Assembly: GCF_000426345.1 (NCBI RefSeq)
Contig: NZ_AUFE01000014.1
Coordinates: 62,001-126,000, forward strand
Origin: Cupriavidus phytohabitans
GTDB lineage: Bacteria > Pseudomonadota > Gammaproteobacteria > Burkholderiales > Burkholderiaceae
Reading direction: 5' to 3'
Length of the DNA: 64,000 nt
Below, one piece after another: positions 1 through 8,309 of the stretch (position 1 is its first letter; every line of letters begins with the position of its first letter). Under the pieces are notes generated by a model. That model ran no database searches. It was not told the origin of the DNA and saw only the letters and a list, made by a program, of their open reading frames with translations. Made by a program: the position numbers and the translations under genes.

Positions 1-2
1 CC

Positions 3-86
3 GGCGATGCGCCGACGCAGGAAGCGGCCGTAGCGCTGGCCGAGGCTGCGGCGATGCGGGCCATCGATGCCGGCGAGGTCAACTAG
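3..86 (+). CDS. C-terminal fragment of an unidentified protein
   Basis: An open frame enters from the left edge and ends at TAG 84-86. The 27 visible residues are alanine-rich and end in Asp-Ala-Gly-Glu-Val-Asn. This is too little to name a family. It counts as a gene end because the frame is open from the edge, its codons are G/C-ending like the neighbours, and a separate gene with its own ribosome site begins 37 bp later on the same strand. Confidence 0.45.
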   Translation, partial: GDAPTQEAAVALAEAAAMRAIDAGEVN

Positions 87-123
87 CCGCCCACCCTGTC
101 CCATTTCCCGAGGAGAACACACA

Positions 124-366
124 ATGACCGAAATCGGCGACTGGAAGAAAAAGGTCTATGAAACCCACGAAGTGCAGGTCCAGGTCAAGCAACGCTCGCA
201 AAGCGAATGGTCGTACACCGTGCGCGTCTGCCGCCCGGGGACCAATATCCGCGCCGCCGGCACGCTGACCGAGACCTCGCGCATCACCGACCATTTCAAG
301 TCCGCCGAAGCCGCTACAGTGGCCGGTTTTGCACACGGAGAGCGCCTGGCCAAACAGCTCGCGTAG
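124..366 (+). CDS. Small conserved-looking protein of unknown function (80 aa)
   Basis: An 80-residue soluble protein starts at ATG 124 behind a good ribosome site (AGGAG at 111-115, 8 bp upstream). The frame extends further upstream to 67, but only the ATG at 124 has a ribosome site. I do not recognise a family. The sequence is mixed and charged, with no signal peptide, membrane segment or cysteine cluster (one Cys), and its centre is rich in Val, Gln and Arg alternations suggestive of beta strands. It ends 141 bp before the phosphatase gene. No function is assigned. Confidence 0.7.
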   Translation: MTEIGDWKKKVYETHEVQVQVKQRSQSEWSYTVRVCRPGTNIRAAGTLTETSRITDHFKSAEAATVAGFAHGERLAKQLA

Positions 367-507
367 CCTGGCGTCCCGGGGCGGGCCGACCACGCTTGGC
401 GGCCGTTCCGCACGGGCGGCTAGAATTTGCCCCTCTCCAGACGCGGGGCACGTTGGCAGGAAGCCTTGGGCGCCCCGCCTCGGCCGCGCTTGCGCCTTGA
501 TCGACCG

Positions 508-996
508 ATGAAGAAATACGCCATCCTGATGTGTTGCATGGGCAACATCTGCCGCTCGCCGACGGCGGAAGGCGTGCTGCGCGCCAAATTGGCGGCCGCC
601 GGACTGGAACTGCTGGTCGAGCTGGATTCGGCCGGCACCCACGAATACCATCTGGGCCGGGCGCCCGACCCGCGTACGCAGCGCGCAGCGCTGCGGCGTG
701 GCTACGATCTGTCCGCGCTGCGCGCCCGCAAGGTTGGCCTGCCCGATTTCGACCGCTTCGATCTGATCCTGGCGATGGACCGCGACAATCTCGACGGCCT
801 GGCGCGCCTGCATCCCGATGCCGGCGACAAGGTGCGCCTGCTGATGAGCTTCGCTACCCGCCACGACGCCGACGAAGTGCCGGATCCGTACTACGGCGAG
901 GGCGACGGCTTCGAGCGCGTGCTGGACTACGTCGAGGACGCTTGCGACGGCCTGGTCGCGATGCTGCGGCAGCGGCTGCAGCATCCCGCAGACTGA
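508..996 (+). CDS. Low-molecular-weight protein-tyrosine phosphatase
   Basis: This 162-residue cytoplasmic enzyme hydrolyses phosphotyrosine through a cysteinyl-phosphate intermediate. The N-terminus carries the family loop CMGNICRSP (C-x5-R-S; nucleophilic Cys at about residue 10). The C-terminal half carries the DPYYGEGDGF segment with the general-acid Asp. The length is normal for the family. ATG 508 is chosen because it places the P-loop at the usual distance from the N-terminus; the upstream in-frame extension has no family resemblance. The gene lies directly upstream of iscR, an arrangement I associate with Burkholderiales. Substrates are not predictable, and a role in exopolysaccharide control is only one possibility. 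ArsC-type arsenate reductases share the fold but use other cysteines. Confidence 0.92.
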   Translation: MKKYAILMCCMGNICRSPTAEGVLRAKLAAAGLELLVELDSAGTHEYHLGRAPDPRTQRAALRRGYDLSALRARKVGLPDFDRFDLILAMDRDNLDGLARLHPDAGDKVRLLMSFATRHDADEVPDPYYGEGDGFERVLDYVEDACDGLVAMLRQRLQHPAD

Positions 997-1109
997 TCCG
1001 CGGTGCGGCGCCGCATCCTGAAATTGCGTTGGCGCTGGCCTTGCCGTGCGGGGCGGCAAGCCCGGCGAGGGCTGCCGGGGAGCGCGGCGCTTGATGCGCT
1101 GCGGTAGGG

Positions 1110-1134
1110 GTAGTTGACTGAATTAGTCGGGTAC
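1110..1134 (+). promoter_or_regulatory. IscR type-1-like operator, promoter-proximal copy 1
   Basis: The 25-bp site has half-sites AGTTGACT and AGTCGGGTA around an AT-rich centre GAATT. It fits the type 1 IscR pattern known from enterobacteria (ATASYYGACT-RWWWY-AGTCRRSTAT) at most positions. The first half contains the -35 hexamer TTGACT, so bound [2Fe-2S]-IscR would block RNA polymerase. The assignment is inferred from the motif and its position upstream of iscR. Confidence 0.7.
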
Positions 1135-1143
1135 CTTTATACT
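1114..1143 (+). promoter_or_regulatory. Sigma-70 promoter of the isc operon
   Basis: The -35 is TTGACT (1114-1119) and the -10 is TATACT (1138-1143), with an 18-bp spacer; both hexamers are near consensus. The predicted start is near 1150, about 40 bp before the iscR ATG. The promoter is covered by two IscR-like boxes, implying negative autoregulation. Confidence 0.7.
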
Positions 1144-1163
1144 TGACGAAAACGATCAAGTAT
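1139..1163 (+). promoter_or_regulatory. IscR type-1-like operator, copy 2
   Basis: The arms ATACTTGA (1139-1146) and TCAAGTAT (1156-1163) are a perfect 8-bp inverted repeat around a 9-bp centre, 25 bp in all. They match the outer positions of the type 1 IscR consensus. The site's centre lies 29 bp downstream of the first box and the site overlaps the -10. Two boxes at the isc promoter match the arrangement known in Escherichia coli. Confidence 0.68.
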
Positions 1164-1189
1164 TCGCTTTACCCCCAGAGCCCTGCACC

Positions 1190-1744
1190 ATGAGACTGAC
1201 CACCAAAGGCCGCTTCGCGGTCACTGCGATGATCGACCTGGCGATGCGCCAGGACCAGGGACCGGTGACGCTCGCCGGCATCAGCCAGCGCCAGAAGATC
1301 TCGCTGTCCTACCTGGAACAGCTGTTCGGCAAGCTACGCCGGCATGAGATCGTCGAAAGCGTGCGCGGTCCGGGCGGTGGCTACAGCCTGGCGCGCAAGG
1401 CCGAAGACGTCACGGTGGCGGACATCATCATCGCCGTCGACGAGCCGCTTGACGCCACCCAGTGCGGTGGAAAAGGCAATTGTAACGGAGATGACGGCTC
1501 CGGGCGTTGCATGACCCACGAACTGTGGGCAACGCTGAACCAGAAGATGGTCGAGTACCTCGACTCCGTCTCCCTCAAGAACCTGGTGGACCAGCAGCGC
1601 GAACGCCAGCCGGCGGTGCTGCACGACATGCGCGAGGAAGCCGCGCAGCCGGCCCCTGCCGCAGGGCGCGGCAAGGCCGACAAGCAGGAAAAGCCGGTCC
1701 GGGCGAGGGTGGTGAATTCAGTATTCAGCCTGGCGCAATCCTGA
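1190..1744 (+). CDS. iscR: Fe-S cluster regulator IscR (Rrf2 family)
   Basis: A 184-residue transcription factor senses the cell's Fe-S status and represses the isc operon when it carries [2Fe-2S]. The N-terminal winged helix (about 1-75) includes the recognition segment LSYLEQLFGKLRR and the wing GPGGGYSL. Cluster ligands are expected at Cys92, Cys98, Cys107 and His110. In the E. coli protein the third Cys and the His are at 104 and 107, so this one has three extra residues between the second and third cysteines. The tail after residue 140 is Lys/Ala/Pro-rich and longer than in enterobacteria. It is the first gene of the operon and has two IscR-like boxes in its own promoter. Confidence 0.97.
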   Translation: MRLTTKGRFAVTAMIDLAMRQDQGPVTLAGISQRQKISLSYLEQLFGKLRRHEIVESVRGPGGGYSLARKAEDVTVADIIIAVDEPLDATQCGGKGNCNGDDGSGRCMTHELWATLNQKMVEYLDSVSLKNLVDQQRERQPAVLHDMREEAAQPAPAAGRGKADKQEKPVRARVVNSVFSLAQS

Positions 1745-1817
1745 GCGTCTACCAAGGCACGCGGCAGGCAACGACAGTAATCAGCGATACAGCGGTCCCT
1801 AAAAGGCAGTCATAACG

Positions 1818-3035
1818 ATGAGCACCCCACATTTCCCCATCTACATGGATTACTCGGCCACCACGCCGGTGGACCCGCGCGTGGCGGACAAGATGATTCC
1901 GTACCTGCGCGAGCAGTTCGGCAACCCCGCCTCGCGCAGCCATGCGTACGGCTGGGACGCGGAGCGCGCGGTGGAAGAAGCGCGTGAGCAGGTCGCCGCA
2001 CTGGTCGGCGCCGACCCGCGCGAGATCGTGTGGACGTCGGGTGCGACCGAATCGGACAACCTGGCCATCAAGGGTGCCGCGAACTTCTATTCGGGCAAGG
2101 GCAAGCACATCATCACCGTGAAGACCGAGCACAAGGCCGTGCTCGACACCACGCGCGAACTGGAGCGCCAGGGCTTCGAGGTGACCTACCTGGACGTGAA
2201 GGAAAACGGCCTGCTCGACATGGATGTGTTCAAGCAGGCGCTGCGCCCGGACACGATCCTGGTGTCGGTGATGCTGGTCAACAACGAGATCGGCGTGATC
2301 CAGGACGTCGAGCAGATCGGCGAGATTTGCCGCGAAAAGGGCATTATCTTCCACTGCGACGCCGCTCAGGCGACCGGCAAGGTGGCGATCGACCTGGGCA
2401 AGCTGAAGTGCGACCTGATGTCGTTCTCGGCCCACAAGACCTATGGCCCGAAGGGCATCGGCGCGCTGTATGTGCGCCGCAAGCCGCGCGTGCGCATCGA
2501 GGCGCAGATGCACGGCGGCGGCCATGAGCGCGGCATGCGCTCGGGCACGCTGGCCACGCACCAGATCGTCGGCATGGGCGAAGCCTTCCGCATCGCCCGC
2601 GAAGAGATGGCCACCGAAAACGAACGCATCCGCATGCTGCGCGACCGCCTGTGGAACGGCCTGTCGGACATGGAAGAGGTCTACCTGAACGGTGACCTGG
2701 AGCACCGCGTACCGCACAACCTGAACGTCAGCTTCAACTTCGTCGAAGGCGAGTCGCTGATCATGGCGATCAAGGACGTGGCGGTGTCGTCCGGTTCGGC
2801 CTGCACCTCGGCTTCGCTGGAGCCGTCGTACGTGCTGCGCGCGCTGGGCCGCAACGATGAACTGGCGCACAGCTCGATCCGCTTCACGGTGGGCCGCTTC
2901 ACCACCGAGCAGGAGATCGACTTCACCGTCCAGCTGCTCAAGTCCAAGATCGGCAAGCTGCGCGACCTGTCGCCGCTGTGGGAAATGTTCAAGGACGGCG
3001 TCGATCTGAATTCGATCCAGTGGGCCGCGCACTAA
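1818..3035 (+). CDS. iscS: Cysteine desulfurase IscS
   Basis: This 405-residue PLP enzyme converts cysteine to alanine and passes the persulfide sulfur to IscU and other acceptors such as tRNA thiolation proteins. The PLP-binding lysine is in [10 protein letters not shown] (Lys207), preceded by [10 protein letters not shown] with the cofactor-contacting Asp and Gln. The mobile catalytic loop [16 protein letters not shown] holds the persulfide cysteine (Cys329). Length and the C-terminal end match group I desulfurases. The gene follows iscR by 73 bp and precedes iscU by 75 bp in one operon. SufS is excluded by the loop sequence and the context. Confidence 0.98.
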   Translation: MSTPHFPIYMDYSATTPVDPRVADKMIPYLREQFGNPASRSHAYGWDAERAVEEAREQVAALVGADPREIVWTSGATESDNLAIKGAANFYSGKGKHIITVKTEHKAVLDTTRELERQGFEVTYLDVKENGLLDMDVFKQALRPDTILVSVMLVNNEIGVIQDVEQIGEICREKGIIFHCDAAQATGKVAIDLGKLKCDLMSFSAHKTYGPKGIGALYVRRKPRVRIEAQMHGGGHERGMRSGTLATHQIVGMGEAFRIAREEMATENERIRMLRDRLWNGLSDMEEVYLNGDLEHRVPHNLNVSFNFVEGESLIMAIKDVAVSSGSACTSASLEPSYVLRALGRNDELAHSSIRFTVGRFTTEQEIDFTVQLLKSKIGKLRDLSPLWEMFKDGVDLNSIQWAAH

Positions 3036-3110
3036 GCGCCTTGGGTACCTGCAGGATCCAGCAAAGATAACAGCAATACCCCCGCAAAAGATACGCAAGA
3101 GGTAAGCAAA

Positions 3111-3509
3111 ATGTCATACAGCACGAAGGTTCTCGACCACTATGAAAACCCCCGCAACGTCGGTTCGTTCGACAAGAATGACGATGCGGTCGGCACCGGC
3201 ATGGTCGGCGCCCCGGCTTGCGGCGACGTGATGAAGCTGCAGATCAAGGTCAACGAGGCTGGCGTGATCGAAGACGCCAAGTTCAAGACCTATGGCTGCG
3301 GCTCGGCCATCGCCTCGTCGTCGCTGGTGACCGAGTGGGTCAAGGGCAAGACCGTTGACCAGGCGCTGGAGATCAAGAACACCCAGATCGCCGAGGAACT
3401 GGCTCTGCCGCCGGTGAAGATCCACTGCTCGATCCTGGCTGAAGACGCGATCAAGGCTGCTGTCGAAGACTACAAGAAGAAGCACGGCGCGGAGCAGAAG
3501 GCCGCCTGA
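3111..3509 (+). CDS. iscU: Fe-S cluster scaffold IscU
   Basis: The 132-residue scaffold assembles [2Fe-2S] and [4Fe-4S] clusters. All three ligand cysteines are visible: Cys37 in GAPACGDV (with Asp39, which makes the cluster labile), Cys63 in YGCGSA and Cys106 in IHCSI. LPPVK at 99-103 is the peptide that HscA recognises, and both hscA and hscB lie downstream. The start has the ribosome site AGAGGTAAG a few bases upstream. Length is as expected, with a short lysine-rich tail. Confidence 0.98.
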   Translation: MSYSTKVLDHYENPRNVGSFDKNDDAVGTGMVGAPACGDVMKLQIKVNEAGVIEDAKFKTYGCGSAIASSSLVTEWVKGKTVDQALEIKNTQIAEELALPPVKIHCSILAEDAIKAAVEDYKKKHGAEQKAA

Positions 3510-3550
3510 TCCTGTCGATCGACAAGCGAAGCACGAAGGAAGACGCAACG

Positions 3551-3871
3551 ATGATCACGATGACCGAGAAGGCGGCCAAGCACGTCGCCCGTTACCTGGA
3601 GCGCCGCGGCAAGGGCGTGGGCCTGCGCCTGGGCGTGAAGACCACCGGCTGCTCGGGCCTGGCCTACAAGCTGGAATACGTGGACGAGCTGCTGCCGGAA
3701 GACGCGGTGTTCGAGTCGCACGGCATCAAGGTCATCGTTGACGCCAAGAGCCTGCCGTACATCGATGGCACCGAACTTGACTATGCGCGCGAAGGGTTGA
3801 ACGAAGGGTTCCGCTTCAACAACCCCAACGTCAAGGACGAGTGCGGCTGCGGCGAGTCGTTCACGGTCTGA
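3551..3871 (+). CDS. iscA: A-type Fe-S carrier IscA
   Basis: A 106-residue carrier receives or delivers Fe-S clusters or iron. The three conserved cysteines are at Cys34 (TTGCSGLAY) and Cys98/Cys100 (ECGCGESF), the signature of the HesB/IscA family. It lies 41 bp after iscU. The operon position and the CGCGESF ending make IscA more likely than ErpA. Confidence 0.96.
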   Translation: MITMTEKAAKHVARYLERRGKGVGLRLGVKTTGCSGLAYKLEYVDELLPEDAVFESHGIKVIVDAKSLPYIDGTELDYAREGLNEGFRFNNPNVKDECGCGESFTV

Positions 3872-3891
3872 GCAGCATTGCGGTAGCGTCG

Positions 3892-4131
3892 GTGGAGCGC
3901 AGCATCACCGAGTTCCACCGGGACGAGGAAGGCCATTGGGTGGCCGAACTCGATTGCGGCCATGGCCAGCACGTCCGGCACGATCCGCCGTGGCAGTTGC
4001 GGCCGTGGACGCAGAGCGAGCAGGGCCGCGCCGGCATGATCGGCACGCGGGTGAACTGCCTGAAGTGCGACCGCAACGAACCGCCGGCGGAGTGGGCCCT
4101 GGCGCGGGCCAGCCAGCCTGCCGGCCGCTAA
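3892..4131 (+). CDS. DUF3565 family small protein inserted in the isc operon
   Basis: The 79-residue protein has the DUF3565 pattern: [16 protein letters not shown] followed by [13 protein letters not shown] and, near the end, [10 protein letters not shown]. The Cys/His set (CGHGQHVRH and CLKC) could bind a metal; this is inferred. GTG 3892 is chosen as start since it begins the conserved core. The frame stays open upstream into iscA (GTG 3841), but that part is only the iscA reading in another frame. It sits between iscA and hscB, where enterobacteria have no gene. Function is unknown; a link to Fe-S assembly rests on position alone. Confidence 0.8.
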   Translation: MERSITEFHRDEEGHWVAELDCGHGQHVRHDPPWQLRPWTQSEQGRAGMIGTRVNCLKCDRNEPPAEWALARASQPAGR

Positions 4132-4196
4132 CGGCCGCTAATGGCGGCAAATGGACGAAGGGGCGGCGCGGCCGCTCTTTTTTCTTGGGGAAGCAG

Positions 4197-4715
4197 TTGA
4201 AAGACGATTTTTTTGCGCTGTTCGGCCTGCCGGCGCAGTTCGGCGTCGACGAGGCCGCGCTGGATGCGGCCTATCGCACCGTGCAGTCGCAGGCGCATCC
4301 GGACCGCTTCGCCAACGCCGGCGATGCCGAGCGCCGCGTGGCCATGCAGTGGGCCGCGCATGCCAATGAAGCCTATCGCACGCTGCGCCAGCCGCTGCGG
4401 CGCGCGACCTACCTGCTGAAGCTGCGCGGTGTGGATGTGCAGGCGGAGAACAACACCGCCATGTCGCCCGCCTTCCTGATGCAGCAGATGGAGTGGCGCG
4501 AAGCGCTGCAGGAAGCGGTGGAAGCACGCGACGTGGATCGCCTCGATGCACTGCTGCGCGAGCTGCGCCAGGAAAAGCGCGAGGCCCACGCCGCATTGGG
4601 CGCGCTGCTTGACGGCGGCGACAACGAAGCAGCCGGCGGCGCGGTGCGCCAACTGATGTTTATCGAGAAGATCGAGCACGATACCAGCGAGGCCATCGAC
4701 CGGCTGGAAGACTGA
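4197..4715 (+). CDS. hscB: J-domain co-chaperone HscB
   Basis: A 172-residue Hsp20-type J-protein brings IscU to HscA and stimulates its ATPase. The J-domain has the HPD triad in AHPDRF (residues 34-36). The C-terminal part (about 85-172) forms the three-helix IscU-binding region, with [14 protein letters not shown] at its start. TTG 4197 is the best start: it sits downstream of a GGGGAAG ribosome site and gives the family length (171 in E. coli). Upstream in-frame codons have no J-domain similarity. It is followed 96 bp later by hscA. Confidence 0.95.
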   Translation: MKDDFFALFGLPAQFGVDEAALDAAYRTVQSQAHPDRFANAGDAERRVAMQWAAHANEAYRTLRQPLRRATYLLKLRGVDVQAENNTAMSPAFLMQQMEWREALQEAVEARDVDRLDALLRELRQEKREAHAALGALLDGGDNEAAGGAVRQLMFIEKIEHDTSEAIDRLED

Positions 4716-4811
4716 CCGGCACGATTGCCGGGGCCGTGACACAATGGCGCCCGGCTTGAAAACCGCCCGCATGGCGGTTTCCCCTGCCGTACAAGACAGC
4801 GAAGAATTACC

Positions 4812-6677
4812 ATGGCACTGCTCCAGATTTCCGAACCCGGCATGTCGCCGGCGCCCCACCAACGCCGCCTGGCCGTCGGCATCGACCTCGGCACCACCAA
4901 CTCTCTGGTGGCCGCGGTGCGCAGCAGCATCCCCGAGGTGCTGGGCGACGAGCGCGGCCGTGCGCTGCTGCCGTCGGTCGTGCGCTACCTGCCGGACCGT
5001 ACCGCGCATATCGGCTATCGGGCCCAGGACGAAGCGGTGCGCGATCCCAAGAACACCATCGTCTCGGTCAAGCGCTTCATGGGCCGCGGCCTGCGCGACG
5101 TGGCCAATATCGAGCACAGCCCGTACGACTTCGTCGATGCGCCCGGCATGGTGCAGATCAAGACCGCCGCCGGCGTGAAGAGCCCGGTGGAAATCTCGGC
5201 AGAAATCCTGGCCACGCTGCGCCAGCGCGCCGAAGACACGCTGGGCGACGACCTTGTCGGCGCGGTCATCACCGTGCCGGCATATTTCGATGAGGCGCAG
5301 CGCCAGGCGACCAAGGACGCCGCGCGCCTGGCCGGCCTGGAAGTGCTGCGCCTGCTCAACGAGCCGACCGCCGCGGCCATTGCCTATGGCCTCGACAACG
5401 CGGCCGAAGGCGTCTACGCGGTCTATGACCTGGGCGGCGGCACCTTCGATATCTCGGTGCTAAAGCTCACACGCGGCGTGTTCGAGGTGATGGCTACCGG
5501 TGGCGATTCCGCGCTGGGCGGCGATGACTTTGACCAGCGCCTGCTGTGCTGGATCGTCGAGCAGGCCAATCTGCAGCCGCTGTCGGCGCAGGACATGCGC
5601 CTGCTGATGGTGCGCGCGCGCGCCGCCAAGGAAGCCCTGTCGGAAGCGGACAGCACCGTGATCGACGCAGTGCTTGACTCCGGCGAGATCGTCCACCTGA
5701 CGCTGACTGACGAGACTTTCGAGAAGATCACCGCGCATCTGGTGCAGAAGACCCTGGCGCCTGTGCGCAAGGCGCTGCGCGACGCCGGCGTGACGCCCGA
5801 CGACGTCAAGGGTGTGGTGCTGGTCGGCGGCGCCACGCGCATGCCGTCGATCCGCAAGGCGGTGGGCGATTACTTTGGCCAGACTCCGCTGACCAACCTC
5901 GACCCCGACCGCGTGGTGGCGCTGGGCGCCGCGATGCAGGCCAACCTGCTGGCCGGCAACCATGCGCCGGGCGAAGACTGGCTGCTGCTCGACGTGATCC
6001 CGCTGTCGCTGGGCGTCGAGACCATGGGCGGCCTGGTCGAGAAGATCATCCCGCGCAACAGCACCATCCCGGTGGCGCGCGCGCAGGAATTCACCACCTT
6101 CAAGGACGGCCAGACCGCGATGGCGATCCACGTGCTGCAGGGCGAGCGCGAGCTGGCCAGCGACTGCCGCTCGCTGGCGCGCTTCGAACTGCGCGGCATC
6201 CCGCCGATGGTGGCGGGCGCGGCGCGCATCCGCGTGACCTACCAGGTCGATGCGGACGGGCTGCTGTCCGTGACCGCGCGCGAGACGCATTCGGGCGTGG
6301 AAGCCTCGGTGACGGTCAAGCCGTCGTACGGGCTGGCCGACGACGATATCGCGCGCATGCTGCAGGACAGCTTCCGCGAGGCCGAGCACGATATGAAGAG
6401 CCGCGCGCTGGCAGAAGAACGTGTCGAGGCCGACCGCCTGGTCGAGGCCACCGAGCGTGCGCTGGAAACCGATGGCGACCTGCTGTCGGCCGAAGAGCGC
6501 GCGCAGGTCGAAGCGCTGATCGCCGGCGTGCGCGAGATCGCCAGGGGTGAAGACCACCTGGCGATCCGCGCCACGGTGGAAAAACTGTCGCACGGCACCG
6601 ATGAATTTGCCGCCCGCCGCATGGACCGCTCGATCAAGAGCGCGCTGGCCGGGCGCAAGGTGCAGGAACTGGGCTGA
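4812..6677 (+). CDS. hscA: Hsp70-class chaperone HscA
   Basis: The 621-residue ATP-dependent chaperone binds the LPPVK peptide of IscU and drives cluster transfer. The nucleotide-binding domain begins with [12 protein letters not shown] (about 23-34) and includes [12 protein letters not shown] and [13 protein letters not shown]; the substrate domain and helical lid follow. It lacks the long acidic tail and EEVD-like ending of DnaK, as expected for HscA. hscB lies immediately upstream and fdx 40 bp downstream. The first 20 residues are a variable extension. Confidence 0.97.
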   Translation: MALLQISEPGMSPAPHQRRLAVGIDLGTTNSLVAAVRSSIPEVLGDERGRALLPSVVRYLPDRTAHIGYRAQDEAVRDPKNTIVSVKRFMGRGLRDVANIEHSPYDFVDAPGMVQIKTAAGVKSPVEISAEILATLRQRAEDTLGDDLVGAVITVPAYFDEAQRQATKDAARLAGLEVLRLLNEPTAAAIAYGLDNAAEGVYAVYDLGGGTFDISVLKLTRGVFEVMATGGDSALGGDDFDQRLLCWIVEQANLQPLSAQDMRLLMVRARAAKEALSEADSTVIDAVLDSGEIVHLTLTDETFEKITAHLVQKTLAPVRKALRDAGVTPDDVKGVVLVGGATRMPSIRKAVGDYFGQTPLTNLDPDRVVALGAAMQANLLAGNHAPGEDWLLLDVIPLSLGVETMGGLVEKIIPRNSTIPVARAQEFTTFKDGQTAMAIHVLQGERELASDCRSLARFELRGIPPMVAGAARIRVTYQVDADGLLSVTARETHSGVEASVTVKPSYGLADDDIARMLQDSFREAEHDMKSRALAEERVEADRLVEATERALETDGDLLSAEERAQVEALIAGVREIARGEDHLAIRATVEKLSHGTDEFAARRMDRSIKSALAGRKVQELG

Positions 6678-6717
6678 TCACCGCGCCTGCACCGCACTAC
6701 AGAACCCAGGAAACGAC

Positions 6718-7056
6718 ATGCCACAGATCATTGTTTTGCCCCACGTCGAATACTGCCCGGAAGGGAAGGTGATCGAGGCCGAGAAGGGCGTCAGCGTCCT
6801 CGACTCGCTGCTTTCCCACGGTATCGATCTCGAACACGCGTGCGAGAAATCCTGTGCCTGCACCACTTGCCATGTGATCGTGCGCGAAGGCTTCGACTCG
6901 CTCAACGAGGCCGAGGAGAAGGAAGAGGACCTGCTCGACAAGGCCTGGGGCCTGGAGCCGAATTCGCGCCTGTCGTGCCAGGCCATCGTCGATGAGGAAG
7001 ACCTGACCGTCGAGATTCCCAAGTACACCATCAACCACGCCAAGGAAGGCCACTGA
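6718..7056 (+). CDS. fdx: ISC-type [2Fe-2S] ferredoxin
   Basis: This 112-residue adrenodoxin-type ferredoxin supplies electrons for Fe-S assembly. The cluster ligands are Cys42, Cys48, Cys51 and Cys87 (ACEKSCACTTCHV and RLSCQAI), identical in spacing to the E. coli Isc ferredoxin. The loop EEKEEDLLDKAWGL is typical of the subgroup. ATG 6718 follows a CCAGGAAA ribosome site. It lies between hscA and iscX. Confidence 0.97.
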   Translation: MPQIIVLPHVEYCPEGKVIEAEKGVSVLDSLLSHGIDLEHACEKSCACTTCHVIVREGFDSLNEAEEKEEDLLDKAWGLEPNSRLSCQAIVDEEDLTVEIPKYTINHAKEGH

Positions 7057-7090
7057 GCCGCCGGCACAGATCTCAGCGGAGAACGAACCC

Positions 7091-7285
7091 ATGAAGTGGA
7101 CCGATACCTACGATATCGCCGCAGCGCTGTACGACAAATATCCTGATGTCGACCCCGCCGGCGTGCGCTTTACGGAACTGCGCAGCTGGGTGCTGGAGCT
7201 CGACGGCTTCGCCGACGATCCGGCGCGTTCGGGAGAGAAGATCTTGGAAGCGATCCAGCAAGCATGGATCCAGGAAGCGGAGTAA
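7091..7285 (+). CDS. iscX: Fe-S assembly protein IscX
   Basis: The 64-residue acidic protein belongs to the IscX/YfhJ family, which binds IscS and modulates desulfurase activity. The hallmark pieces are MKWTD at the N-terminus and YPDVDPAGVRFTEL with LDGFADDP in the middle. It is the last gene of the isc operon and is followed by a hairpin terminator 25 bp downstream. Confidence 0.96.
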   Translation: MKWTDTYDIAAALYDKYPDVDPAGVRFTELRSWVLELDGFADDPARSGEKILEAIQQAWIQEAE

Positions 7286-7309
7286 GCGCTCTGTATCGGG
7301 AAGAAGCAG

Positions 7310-7337
7310 AAAGGCCGGCGTGATTCGCCGGCCTTTT
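7310..7337 (+). terminator. Rho-independent terminator of the isc operon
   Basis: The perfect 11-bp inverted repeat AAAGGCCGGCG / CGCCGGCCTTT surrounds a TGATT loop and ends in TTTT. It lies just after iscX and before the convergent glycine-zipper gene, so it may work for both strands. Confidence 0.85.
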
Positions 7338-7363
7338 CCGTTGGTACTGCGCGAGCGTCGGTG

Positions 7364-8068
7364 TCAGCCTCTGACCAGCGCACCGTTCTCCATGTGCACG
7401 CGCTCGCCGACCTGTACCGCGGGATCCTTTTCATAGGTGAAGGTTCGGTGGCTGCCGTCATCCATGCGGACGCGCACTTCATAGTGGGTATCCTTGCTCA
7501 CGGCCTTCTCGATCTGGTTACCCGCGACCCCGCCGCCCACCGCACCGACTACAGTGCCGACGATACGGCCATTGCCCTTGCCGACCTGGTTGCCAAGCAG
7601 GCCGCCGACCACCGCGCCGCCGAGCGCGCCCAGGCCGCTGGTGTTGGGCTTCTGGGTCTGTATCGGCGTGACGGCGACGATGCGGCCGGCATACGGGCTG
7701 CCCTTGGCGGCCTGGCGCGCGGTAGTAGTACGCGGCGCCGCTTGCGTCGGCTCCGAGGCGGTAGCGCTCTGGCGCGATTGCGCTGGCTGGCCGTCGTCAT
7801 AGACAGGCGGGCGGGTCGTACTGCCCGGCGGCGCGGTCTGCGTGGTAACAGGCAAAGGCCCTTGCGGCGCCTGCGCACTTTGCTGGCTTTGCTGCGCGTT
7901 CAAGTCAGGACCGGCCTTGCTGAGCGGCAGCACGCCAGTGACGGCGGCGACGGCGGTCAGGCTGGCAATGACCACGGCCACGGCTGCCGCGCCGATCAGC
8001 GGATGCAGCCGGCGTTGCGACGGCAGCGGGGCGGGGGTGTGGTCGTGCGAAGTGGCTTGGCTCTGCAT
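7364..8068 (-). CDS. Glycine-zipper 2TM-domain envelope protein
   Basis: A 234-residue protein has one N-terminal membrane segment (about 24-48, IGAAAVAVVIASLTAVAAV). A Gln/Thr/Pro-rich linker follows, then a glycine-zipper pair (about 145-180, ALGGAVVGGLLGNQVG ... GTVVGAVGGGVAGNQIEK). The C-terminal domain contains YEVRVRMDDGSHRTF and ends in VGERVHMENGALVRG. This architecture is that of the SlyB/Rick_17kDa-like group. There is no lipobox cysteine, so it is probably inner-membrane anchored with the domain in the periplasm. A role in envelope integrity is inferred. Confidence 0.85.
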   Translation of the reverse strand: MQSQATSHDHTPAPLPSQRRLHPLIGAAAVAVVIASLTAVAAVTGVLPLSKAGPDLNAQQSQQSAQAPQGPLPVTTQTAPPGSTTRPPVYDDGQPAQSRQSATASEPTQAAPRTTTARQAAKGSPYAGRIVAVTPIQTQKPNTSGLGALGGAVVGGLLGNQVGKGNGRIVGTVVGAVGGGVAGNQIEKAVSKDTHYEVRVRMDDGSHRTFTYEKDPAVQVGERVHMENGALVRG

Positions 8069-8263
8069 TGTGGCTCCGGTGCGGCGATGGCCGCGATGGG
8101 ATGGAACCAGTTTGGCGGAAGCGGGGGGTGTTTTCCGTTTGTTTTTGTAAATTTATGTAGGCGGAAAAGGCCTTTTGTGTCAGTGGGTTACGAGGGGTCT
8201 GGGGAAGAGGAGAGGCGGCGCTGTAACAAAACGGCGACCGAAGGGAAGGGACTTGAAGTACAC
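8069..8263. other. Intergenic region between lysS and the glycine-zipper gene
   Basis: This region lies upstream of the minus-strand glycine-zipper gene and holds no supported gene. It has lower G+C than the flanks (for example GTTTTTGTAAATTTATG around 8140-8157), compatible with a promoter, but no convincing paired -35/-10 was found. Confidence 0.5.
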
Positions 8264-8303
8264 GCTCGCGCCCCTCTTCCGCACACGGAAGAGGGGCGCG
8301 AGC
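8264..8303 (-). repeat. 17-bp perfect hairpin downstream of lysS
   Basis: The arms GCTCGCGCCCCTCTTCC (8264-8280) and its exact complement (8287-8303) flank a 6-nt loop. It lies 6 bp past the lysS stop and could stop or stabilise the transcript, but no T-run follows on either strand. It resembles GC-rich dispersed intergenic hairpins that I recall from Ralstonia/Cupriavidus genomes. Confidence 0.75.
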
Positions 8304-8309
8304 AAAGCG

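Noticed and set aside
1749..3098. 449-codon minus-strand frame
   Set aside because: It is opposite iscS; the iscS reading has full family motifs.
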